From: Caulobacteraceae bacterium
GTDB lineage: Bacteria; Pseudomonadota; Alphaproteobacteria; Caulobacterales; Caulobacteraceae
Direction of reading: 5' to 3'
NCBI GenBank assembly: GCA_947476325.1
Contig: CANJPZ010000014.1
Span: 1-62,019 of the forward strand
Length of the DNA stretch: 62,019 bases
The position numbers and the translations under genes were made by a program. The notes beneath the pieces are model-generated. The model made no database searches. It was not told the DNA's origin and saw nothing but the letters and a program-made list of their open reading frames with translations. Of the stretch, positions 55,815 through 62,019 are shown in pieces; position 1 is the stretch's first letter, and the number at the start of each line of letters is the position of its first letter.

Positions 55815-56547
55815 TGCCGGCCGTGTCTCTGGAATCGCTGTCGGTCCGGCCGGTCCGGGCGCCACGACCATTTCCGGCCGTGTCGGACGAATCGCCATCG
55901 GTCAGGCCGGTGGAGCGGCGTCCGCGGCCGTTACCGGCGACGTCCGAGGAATCGCTGTCTGTCAGGCCCGAGGTGCGTGTGCCGCGGCCGTTGCCGGCCG
56001 TGTCGGTCGAGTCGCTGTCGGTCAGACCGCTGCGCCGTCCCCGGCCGTTGCCAGCCACGTCGGAAGAATCGCTGTCTGTCAGGCCGGTGGAGCGGCGTCC
56101 GCGACCGTTACCGGCGACGTCGGAAGAATCGCTGTCCGTCAGGCCCGAAGTGCGCGAGCCGCGGCCGTTTCCGGCGGTGTCGGTGGAGTCGCTGTCGGTC
56201 AGACCGCTGCGGCGTCCGCGACCGTTTCCGGCAGTATCAGACGAGTCGCCGTCGGTGACGCCGGTGGTGCGGCTGCGGCCCAGGCCATGGTTGGCGCTGT
56301 CGCTGGAATCCCCGTCGGTTGTCCCGGTGCGGCCGTGGTTGGCGGTGTCGGCCGAGTCGCCGTCCGTGCGGCCGGTCGCTCGTCCGCGGCCATTGCCGGC
56401 GGTGTCATTGGAATCGCCGTCCGTCATGCCAGAACCTTTCTGGGCGTGGGCCTGACCGGTAATGGCGCCCGTCGCGCTACCAGCGACGGCGACTCCGCCC
56501 AGAATCCGCGCAACGAAGGACCGGCGGTCCAGAATTTTTTTAGACAT
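55795..56547 (-). CDS. Tat-exported protein of 11 Asp/Gly/Arg-rich tandem repeats
   Basis: A 250-residue protein. ATG 56547 is preceded by AAGGAAAG. The leader has a twin-arginine motif (DRRSFVARILGGVAVAG) ending AHA. From residue 42 to the end it consists of 11 repeats of 16-21 residues, consensus TD(S/G)DSxDxAGNGRGR plus a variable 3-6 residue linker (RSTGL, RTSGL, RSGL). Copies 2 and 3 are divergent (ANHG). The acidic part resembles DxDxD calcium loops, and Arg-Arg pairs between units could be cut by proteases. No known family recognised. It is read with the JmjC gene downstream. Confidence 0.85.
   Translation of the reverse strand: MSKKILDRRSFVARILGGVAVAGSATGAITGQAHAQKGSGMTDGDSNDTAGNGRGRATGRTDGDSADTANHGRTGTTDGDSSDSANHGLGRSRTTGVTDGDSSDTAGNGRGRRSGLTDSDSTDTAGNGRGSRTSGLTDSDSSDVAGNGRGRRSTGLTDSDSSDVAGNGRGRRSGLTDSDSTDTAGNGRGTRTSGLTDSDSSDVAGNGRGRRSTGLTDGDSSDTAGNGRGARTGRTDSDSRDTAGNGRTGR
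55798..56424 (-). repeat. Coding tandem repeat array, 11 units of about 57 bp
   Basis: The array spans the repeats of the exported protein. Units 5-6 and 8-9 are nearly identical, so a block of about three units seems to have been duplicated. Codon variation between units shows selection at the protein level. Confidence 0.9.
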
Positions 56548-56896
56548 GAGCTTTCCTTGGACAGCTGAATTTTAGGTCCCCGTGCCAATTATCCAGCGGC
56601 GCACCGGGGCCCAATGTCAAGATACAATGTTCGCCGAACCAATACTTTGTGCGGTAATTCCCGTGCAGTATCACCAAGCTTACCCCTCGTTTGAGGGGGG
56701 ATTTCATCTGTTGAGCGAAGCGACCGGATGACCTTTCCGCGACACGGGAATTGTCGGCCGCTGAGGTTTCCAGCGCGCGGATACTTGAACCGGCAAGGGG
56801 CCATCGCCACCTATTGAGGGCGTTGCTGATCGGGCGCTGAACCCCTCAGGCCCGGCAAGTCGCGCGAAGTCGCTTGACTGAAAGGGCTTCGAGAAG
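56548..56896. promoter_or_regulatory. Divergent intergenic region of 349 nt with a palindrome
   Basis: No gene seen. CCCCTC-GTTT-GAGGGG at 56683-56698 is a perfect 6-bp-arm palindrome, related to those near 26017 and 38519. On the minus strand TTGACA (56620-56615) and GATAAT (56593-56588), 21 nt apart, could form a loose promoter for the repeat/JmjC operon. The other half must hold the hsp20 promoter and leader. Confidence 0.45.
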
Positions 56897-57319
56897 GTGA
56901 ACCGGATCGTACAATTTGACAGCCCGTTTATGCTGGGCTTCGAGAATACCCGCCTCTTGATCGAGCGCGCCTCCAAGGCCGCCGGCGAGACCTACCCGCC
57001 CTACAATGTCGAGGAAACCGGCGAGGGCCAGCTGCGCATCACCCTGGCGGTGGCTGGATTTTCGGCGGCCGAGCTCGAAGTCCGCATCGAGGGCCGCCAG
57101 CTGATTGTGGCCGGCCGCAAGGAAGACGTCGCCGCCGCCGGTGAACGGGCCTTTCTTCATCGCGGCATCGCGGCGCGGGGCTTTTCGAGGGCCTTTGTTC
57201 TGGCCGACGGGATGGAAGTGCAGCAAGCCCGCCTCGAACACGGTCTGCTGCACGTGGACGTCGTCAGGCCGGAGCCTGAGCCGATCGTCCGGCGCATACC
57301 GATTACGACATGCGGCTGA
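56897..57319 (+). CDS. Hsp20/alpha-crystallin small heat-shock protein
   Basis: A 140-residue IbpA-type chaperone starting at GTG 56897 with GAGAAGG just before. The alpha-crystallin domain runs from about 33 (YPPYNVEETGEGQLRITLAV) to LLHVDVVRPEPEP. The C-terminal I-x-I motif appears as RRIPITT. It holds unfolding proteins during stress. The DUF1150 gene follows after 61 nt, a pairing common in alphaproteobacteria. Confidence 0.92.
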   Translation: MNRIVQFDSPFMLGFENTRLLIERASKAAGETYPPYNVEETGEGQLRITLAVAGFSAAELEVRIEGRQLIVAGRKEDVAAAGERAFLHRGIAARGFSRAFVLADGMEVQQARLEHGLLHVDVVRPEPEPIVRRIPITTCG

Positions 57320-57380
57320 GTGATCAGGCGTCTGAACCGCCCGCCAGTTGGGGCGTTGATTTTTTAAGGAGGTGGTCGTC

Positions 57381-57641
57381 ATGACACCGCAAGTCGAACT
57401 TTCCCGTGAAGCTTTCGCCGCCCTGGGCGGACCGGATCTGGTTTACGTGCGTCCCATCAGGGCCGCCGAAATCCTCGCCGACACCGAGGTCCGGATCATC
57501 GAAGGCATCGAAGTATCCCCCGATCAGGTTCTGTACGCGGTTCACCGTGCTGACGGCGAACGCCTGGCGGTCATGGCTGACCGCGGATCGGCCGTCGCGG
57601 CGGCGCTTGCACACGAACTGGCGCCGGTTTCAGTCCACTAG
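57381..57641 (+). CDS. DUF1150 family protein
   Basis: An 86-residue protein. ATG 57381 sits 5-7 nt after AAGGAGGTGG, an excellent ribosome site; the GTG at 57372 lies inside that site. The motif ALGGPDLVYVRPI, followed by the second-half segment LYAVHRADGERLAVMADR, is that of DUF1150. Role unknown; frequently follows hsp20 genes. Confidence 0.88.
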   Translation: MTPQVELSREAFAALGGPDLVYVRPIRAAEILADTEVRIIEGIEVSPDQVLYAVHRADGERLAVMADRGSAVAAALAHELAPVSVH

Positions 57642-57669
57642 TCAGGCTGCCTGCGGCTCGACCGGGATT

Positions 57670-58134
57670 TCAGGCGGCGGTCGGGCGCGCGCTCTGGAAC
57701 AACAGGGCGCGCAGAGCATCCGGCCCGCCGGCCTGGCGAAGCTGGGATCGCAGTTCCGCTGAGCGGAAGACCCGCGAGACCTTGGCCAGGGCGGTCAGGT
57801 GTCCGGCTTCATTTTCGGTCGGGCCCAGCAGAACGAACAGCAGGTCCACCGGCTTTTCATCAAGAGATCCGAAATCAATCGGGGCCTCCAGGCGAACGAA
57901 GACACCGCGGATTCTGTCCATATTCCGAAGCTGGGCATGCGGAATCGCAACCCCGTGACCGACGCCGGTCGAGCCCTTGGCCTCGCGGCGCAGCAAGGCG
58001 TTGAGCACGGTTGAGGGTTTCAGCCCGAACTGCCGGCCGGCGATTTCAGCAACGATTGACAGGGCCTGCCGCTTGTCGCTTGCGCTGACTCTGGGCCCGA
58101 TGGCCCCGGGGTCGAGGATGTCTTCGATGTCCAT
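57670..58134 (-). CDS. ptsN: PTS IIA-like nitrogen-regulatory protein
   Basis: A 154-residue EIIA-Ntr. The phosphorylated histidine is H66 in GVGHGVAIPHAQLRNMD. It takes phosphate from NPr and tunes K+ transport, (p)ppGpp and nitrogen/carbon responses. It is downstream of hpf on the same strand, the conserved rpoN-hpf-ptsN neighbourhood. Confidence 0.94.
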   Translation of the reverse strand: MDIEDILDPGAIGPRVSASDKRQALSIVAEIAGRQFGLKPSTVLNALLRREAKGSTGVGHGVAIPHAQLRNMDRIRGVFVRLEAPIDFGSLDEKPVDLLFVLLGPTENEAGHLTALAKVSRVFRSAELRSQLRQAGGPDALRALLFQSARPTAA

Positions 58135-58213
58135 ACGTCCCCGGTCTCTTCAAACAAGCGCATCACACAGATGCACGGCTTCGTGCTGGCCGACCCTATA
58201 TCGAGTTGGGCGC

Positions 58214-58828
58214 CTAGGCGCCCTTGCCGGTTCCGTTCAGGGAGCGCGTCCGCGCCGGGTCGATCCAGCCGATATTGCCGTCCGGGCGGCGATATACCAC
58301 CGACAGGCCGCCGTGCGCGGCGTTTCTGAACACGATTGTTTGAGATTCAGTCAGATCCAGTTCCATCACGGCGCCAGAGACGGTCAGGGTTTTGATCTGC
58401 GCATCGGTCTCGGCGATGATGACCCGCGCCGGCGGGCCTTCAGCCTCTTCCTCCCAGTGATCATCGGTGTCCTCGTCGGAGGCCTGAATAACGAAATAGG
58501 AAGCCGTTTCCGCCGCCTTGGCGGTGGCGGCGGGCGAGTGGCTGCGCAGGCGCTGCTTGTAGCGCCGGATGCGCTTTTCGACCTTTTCGAGAGCCTGGCC
58601 GAAGGCCAGATGCGCATCGCTCCCCAGGCCGTGACTGCGCAACAACTGGCCGGAGGCCAGTTGCACGGCGCAATCGACCCGGAACGAATGGCCGTCACGG
58701 CTGACCGTGACGTCCGCGTCGCCGCCGCGGTCAAAATATTTTCCGATACTTGAGATCAGTTCGGAGGTGACTCGCGTCCGCAGAGCCTCCCCGACATCGA
58801 CATGCTTGCCGGATACTTGCACTTGCAT
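58214..58828 (-). CDS. hpf: Ribosome hibernation promoting factor, long form
   Basis: A 204-residue protein. The N-terminal S30AE domain (MQVQVSGKHVDVGEALRTRV) binds the 30S decoding region. A C-terminal domain with VMELDLTESQTIVFRNAAHG, then VVYRRPDGNIGWIDP, mediates 100S dimer formation. The acidic linker (ASDEDTDDHWEEEAEG) separates them. Confidence 0.94.
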   Translation of the reverse strand: MQVQVSGKHVDVGEALRTRVTSELISSIGKYFDRGGDADVTVSRDGHSFRVDCAVQLASGQLLRSHGLGSDAHLAFGQALEKVEKRIRRYKQRLRSHSPAATAKAAETASYFVIQASDEDTDDHWEEEAEGPPARVIIAETDAQIKTLTVSGAVMELDLTESQTIVFRNAAHGGLSVVYRRPDGNIGWIDPARTRSLNGTGKGA

Positions 58829-58878
58829 AATTTCACTCCATCCCTCTGCACATAGGGTGTCAAGCGCAACCCGGAAGC

Positions 58879-59514
58879 CTAGGCGCCAAAAAAGTGCAAC
58901 AGCTTCTGAATCGCCAGAGTGACCGCGCCCGCGCTGACCACCAGCAGGCCGGCGCTGAAGGCCGTGAAGGCATATCCGGTCAGGGCCAGCACGCCATCAC
59001 GGTTGAACAGGGCCAGGGAAAACAGGCCGATCGCGATCGCCGGCGCAAAGTTGCCAAGCGGGATCGGCAGGATGAGCACCATAGCCAGAAGGGTGCAGAC
59101 AAGGCCGATAATCCGGTCTCCGACCGGTCCGAACAGGAAGGTCAGACGGGGCCGGCAAAATTTCTCGGCCGACTCCAGCCGCGGCAGCACCTTGCCGAAC
59201 GCCTTGTCCAGATCGGTGCCCTTGACCCGGCGGTCACGGAATTTGCGCGGTAGCCAGGGCGCCCCGATACCTATGGCCACCTGGGGGGCGAGCAGCAGAA
59301 GAGGCAGGCCCAGCACCGAAGTGCCGCCGGGCGGCAGCGGCAGGCAATTGAGCGCAGCAAAGACAAACATAAGCGCCCCGAACGAACGGCGCCCGAAACG
59401 GTCGGTGATCTCGCCGATGGTGACCGCCTTGTCGTTGTCGATCGCGATAAGCTCGCGAAGGATCGCAGAAAGCGATTTCTTTCGGTCGGCAATGGCGTTT
59501 GCTGAAGGCGGCAT
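58879..59514 (-). CDS. ExoD-family exopolysaccharide synthesis protein
   Basis: A 211-residue membrane protein of the ExoD family. A cytosolic N-terminal segment (LIAIDNDKAVTIGEITDRFG) precedes four or five helices from RRSFGALMFVFAALNCLPLP to the C-terminus. Sinorhizobium ExoD affects exopolysaccharide and alkali tolerance. Its placement between hpf and rpoN is unusual; it is 73 nt downstream of rpoN. Confidence 0.87.
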   Translation of the reverse strand: MPPSANAIADRKKSLSAILRELIAIDNDKAVTIGEITDRFGRRSFGALMFVFAALNCLPLPPGGTSVLGLPLLLLAPQVAIGIGAPWLPRKFRDRRVKGTDLDKAFGKVLPRLESAEKFCRPRLTFLFGPVGDRIIGLVCTLLAMVLILPIPLGNFAPAIAIGLFSLALFNRDGVLALTGYAFTAFSAGLLVVSAGAVTLAIQKLLHFFGA

Positions 59515-59587
59515 GGAATCCGGCGAGATGACATCAGTTCAACGCCCGGGAGCGGCGCAGGTTTCTGACATCCCCTGAGGTGGAGAC

Positions 59588-61102
59588 TCAGGAGGCCTGT
59601 TTCAACAGACGCCTACGCTCGACGGAAGATGGAATCCGCATCGCCTCGCGATATTTCGCCACTGTGCGCCGGGCGATATCAACGCCTGCCTCTTTCAGGA
59701 TCTCGACGATGGCGTCGTCGGACAGCACAGCCTCGGGCTTGGCCTCGGCCTCGATCATCCATTTGATCTTGTGGCGCACGGCCTCGGCCGAGTGGGCCTC
59801 GCCGCCGCTGGATGAGGCGATCGAGGCGGTGAAGAAGAACTTCAGCTCGAACAGGCCGCGCGGCGTGGCCAGATACTTGTTGGATGTCACCCGGCTGACG
59901 GTTGATTCGTGCATGCCGATCGCATCGGCCACGGTCTTCAGGTTCAGCGGGCGCAGGTGCTCGATGCCATAGGCCAGGAAGGCGTCCTGCTGGCGCACGA
60001 TCTCGCTGGAGACCTTGAGCACCGTCTTGGCCCGTTGATCCAGGCTGCGGATCAGCCAGTTGGCCTGGGCCAGGCAGTCGGAGACAAAGACCTTGTCCTG
60101 GTCCGAGAGCGCGCCGCCGGCGATGCGCGCGTGATAGCGCTGGTCGACCAGCAGGCGGGGCAGGGTGTCGCCATTCAGTTCCACGTGCCACAGCCCGCCG
60201 GCGCCCTCGCGCACAAAGACGTCCGGCGTGATCGGCGCCATGGGCTCGCCGCCAAAGCAGGCACCGGGCCTGGGCGTCAGCGCCTTCAGCTCGGCGATCA
60301 TCTCGCGCAGGTCTTCATCGTCGACCCCGCAGGCCGCTTTCAGGGCCGACAGATCCCGCCGGGCCAGCAACTCCAGATTGGCCAGCAGGGCGGCCATGGC
60401 CGGATCGTAGCGATTGCGTTCCTTCAGCTGCAGCATCAGGCATTCAGCCACGTCGCGGGCGAACACGCCGGTGGGCTCAAAGCCGTGCAGGCAGACCAGC
60501 ACCTGCTCGATCAGGTCCATGTCGCAGCCCAGCCGCTCGGCGATCTCGACAAGGTCGGCGCGCAGATAGCCGCCCTCATCGACGGAATCGATCAGCACGC
60601 TGGCCACGGCCCGCTCGGGTCCTGACAGGCCGGCGACCGCCAGCTGGTCGTGAAGATGGTCGGCCAGGGTTTTTTCGCTGACCAGCCGGTCTTCAAAGCC
60701 CTCGCCGTCAGTGTCGAACGAGCCGCCCGACCCGGCCTTGGACCAGTCTATGGCCCCGCCCGCGGCTCCGGCGTCCTGGGCCGCTTCGCCGGCATCGCCC
60801 GTGGCCCGGTCGCCGGGCGAGGCGTCGGCATAGAGATCGTCGTGCCGCACATCCATGTCGGCCTCGGCGGCGCGGGCTTCATCGTAGTCGGATTTCTCGG
60901 GCGCGGCCGGTTCGGCCGCCTCGCCGCCCGGCTCATCCTCGCCATCGGCGCGCGACAGCAGCGGATTTTTCTCCAGCTCGGTTTCGACGAAGGCCTCAAG
61001 CTCGACGTTCGACAGTTGCAGCAGTTTGATCGCCTGCTGCAATTGCGGCGTTATGACCAGTCCCTGGCCTTGTCTGAGCTCGAGTCTTGGGCCGATGGCC
61101 AA
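59588..61102 (-). CDS. rpoN: RNA polymerase sigma-54 factor
   Basis: A 504-residue sigma-54. The activator-interacting region I is Gln/Leu-rich (LRQGQGLVITPQLQQAIKLL), followed by an acidic region II. The core-binding and HTH regions lead to the RpoN box ARRTVAKYRE at about 477-486, which contacts the -24 element. lptB, often just upstream, is not present. Confidence 0.96.
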   Translation of the reverse strand: MAIGPRLELRQGQGLVITPQLQQAIKLLQLSNVELEAFVETELEKNPLLSRADGEDEPGGEAAEPAAPEKSDYDEARAAEADMDVRHDDLYADASPGDRATGDAGEAAQDAGAAGGAIDWSKAGSGGSFDTDGEGFEDRLVSEKTLADHLHDQLAVAGLSGPERAVASVLIDSVDEGGYLRADLVEIAERLGCDMDLIEQVLVCLHGFEPTGVFARDVAECLMLQLKERNRYDPAMAALLANLELLARRDLSALKAACGVDDEDLREMIAELKALTPRPGACFGGEPMAPITPDVFVREGAGGLWHVELNGDTLPRLLVDQRYHARIAGGALSDQDKVFVSDCLAQANWLIRSLDQRAKTVLKVSSEIVRQQDAFLAYGIEHLRPLNLKTVADAIGMHESTVSRVTSNKYLATPRGLFELKFFFTASIASSSGGEAHSAEAVRHKIKWMIEAEAKPEAVLSDDAIVEILKEAGVDIARRTVAKYREAMRIPSSVERRRLLKQAS

Positions 61103-61587
61103 GCGTGCGGCCTCCCGTGGCGCGTTTCTTGCCTCAAGGCTTACGCTCCGGTCCCCACCGATTAGTTAATGCCGCGCGGAATCTTTGCCGCTGGGCGCAA
61201 TTGGGGCTCTGGGGGATGGGGCCTGAACCTGGCGCCCGCCCGGGACCGTTCCTCGGGCTCACGAGGCGATGTCGGCGCCCTGTCAGCCAGCTGATGTTCC
61301 GACTTTGGGAAGGCTGGAAAGCTGTGTTTTGTATCCATGTCTCGCTACGGCGGCATTGCGCCATTAGCGGTCATTAGCACCACGCCCGATTCCAGACATT
61401 CGGTTGACGGGATGTTGCTAAAGGTTCTGCCTCCGAGTCGCGCGGACAGGGGAACGAAAGTCATCATCCCGGACTTTCGGGCGCATCTTTCTGACAATTT
61501 GCGGCAAATCGCCCCAGAGCAGGCCGGACTCTTGATTTAAGTCAATGTCGCAGCTCATGGAAAACAGCATGTGGCCGCTGCTGATCA
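61103..61587. other. Intergenic region upstream of rpoN (485 nt), no gene supported
   Basis: It must contain the rpoN promoter. The only open frames (67-96 codons on plus; 76-89 on minus) have no recognisable motif or good start. Two CATTAGC(G/A)-type short repeats lie near 61360-61380. The right end borders the insertion sequence. Confidence 0.5.
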
Positions 61588-62019
61588 TGACGTGACCCCC
61601 ATTTCTCATCCAGTCATAATGAGAGTCCTGAGCTGATTTGAACCGTCCTGGTGGTGGCTTGCAAGAGGCCATGGCGCGTGACCGCAAGAGTCGGGCGCGC
61701 CTTGGCCGGTCTTTCCGCAGATGGCGCTGGCGTAGGCCCGGGGCGTCATCCAGCCGAGTTTCGAGTGTGGCCGCTCTTCGTTGTAGTCCCGCCGCCAGGT
61801 CTCCAGAGCGGCCCGGGCGTGTGGCAGCGAGCGGAACAGCGTTTCGTTCAGCAACTCGTCCCGCAGCTTGCCGTTGAAGCTCTCGTTGTAGCCGTTCTGC
61901 TGGGGCTTGCCCGGCGCGATGTAATGCCAGCCGACCCCGGTCTCGTCGGCCCAGCCCAGGATGGCGTTGGATGTGTATTCCGTGCCGTTGTCGCTGACGA
62001 TCGTCTGCGGCCGGCCGCG
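61588..62019 (-). mobile_element. IS3-family insertion sequence, 3' part (runs off the right edge)
   Basis: The terminal inverted repeat is likely TGACGTGACCCCCATTTC at 61588-61605 on the plus strand, just past the OrfB stop. The rest lies beyond 62019. Its end does not resemble the IS end at the left edge of the window, and the visible ORF type differs, so the two are probably separate elements. Confidence 0.75.
61606..62019 (-). CDS. IS3-family transposase OrfB, C-terminal 137 residues
   Basis: The DDE integrase core is visible: the second aspartate in IVSDNGTEYTSNAI and the glutamate in GKPQQNGYNESFNGKLRDE, then the typical closing segment ETWRRDYNEERPHSKLGWMT. The N-terminus is outside the window. 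No frameshift in the part seen, so the element may be active. Confidence 0.9.
   Translation of the reverse strand, partial: RGRPQTIVSDNGTEYTSNAILGWADETGVGWHYIAPGKPQQNGYNESFNGKLRDELLNETLFRSLPHARAALETWRRDYNEERPHSKLGWMTPRAYASAICGKTGQGAPDSCGHAPWPLASHHQDGSNQLRTLIMTG

Noticed and set aside
55798-56424. Periodic repeats resembling a CRISPR array
   Set aside because: Units vary in length and sequence, are in one open frame and keep protein consensus; no cas genes nearby.
55708-56568. 286-codon plus-strand frame with its own repeats (GRVGRVAVGQ-like)
   Set aside because: It is the reverse complement of the repeat protein; the minus strand has the Tat leader, ribosome site and coupled downstream gene.
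56820-56896. ROSE-type RNA thermometer before hsp20
   Set aside because: Such elements are common before alphaproteobacterial small heat-shock genes, but I could not find a clear stem pairing with the GAGAAGG site by eye; a fold calculation would decide.

Overview
The window looks like chromosomal DNA from a GC-rich alphaproteobacterium, most likely Caulobacterales (Caulobacter/Phenylobacterium-like). Pointers are the ptsN-hpf-rpoN cluster, the alphaproteobacterial families TIGR02300, DUF1150 and DUF350, a Kup transporter, a minimal egtBD pair and a bacterial deoxyhypusine-synthase-like polyamine gene. The genus cannot be fixed from sequence alone. Both edges run into partial IS3-family insertion sequences, on the left the start of an OrfA and on the right the end of an OrfB. 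The two appear to be different elements. The span may be an assembly contig that stops at repeated elements.

Layout: 1-387 IS remnant and a short repeat patch; 388-5887 quinone reductase, rlmN, DUF350, an apparently inactive trypsin-like protein and acs; 6119-10491 a leucine cluster (leuC, secreted protein, leuD, ABM monooxygenase, leuB); 10591-13766 two GFA-fold proteins and egtB-egtD; 13771-19426 XRE regulator, sppA, tRNA-Pro, tRNA-Gln, an SDH assembly factor, a Tyr/Pro/Gly/Cys-rich exported protein, pyrF and an SDR; 19577-23153 kup, a membrane protein and argG; 23143-25726 vsr, cysK and an m5C DNA methyltransferase; 26089-30882 a TetR-HTH/glycosyltransferase fusion, a type III PLP decarboxylase, a homospermidine-synthase-like gene and a phosphatase with an unusual leader; 30885-33688 a DUF2089/SHOCT operon and a molybdoenzyme/cytochrome b pair; 33786-41966 zur, thioesterase, hydrolase, DUF488, a broken pentapeptide-repeat gene, a CHAP hydrolase, an acyltransferase, thpR and a Bax-inhibitor-like protein; 42026-49138 argS, ispH, rplS-trmD and mtgA; 49163-50698 WD40 protein and exbD; 50764-53602 a zinc operon with a Zur-box-like site and an unlisted 36-codon ORF; 53708-61102 TIGR02300, tRNA-Ala, a JmjC/cupin oxygenase coupled to a Tat-exported 11-repeat protein, hsp20, DUF1150, ptsN, hpf, exoD and rpoN.

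Most genes are housekeeping. The best candidate for an undescribed system is at 54603-56547. A Tat-signal protein made almost wholly of 11 repeats of the form TD(S/G)DSxDxAGNGRG overlaps, by 20 nt, a JmjC-type Fe(II)/2-oxoglutarate oxygenase with an intact HxD...H triad. This suggests cytoplasmic hydroxylation of a repetitive substrate before Tat export. Other notable points are a perfect 12-bp hairpin that buries the ribosome binding site of a phosphatase whose signal peptide starts with (Lys-Ala)9 from a hexanucleotide microsatellite; the TetR-glycosyltransferase fusion; the coupled micro-ORF in the zinc operon; a 19-bp perfect palindrome before the DUF2089 operon; and a pseudo-protease lacking both its His and Ser.
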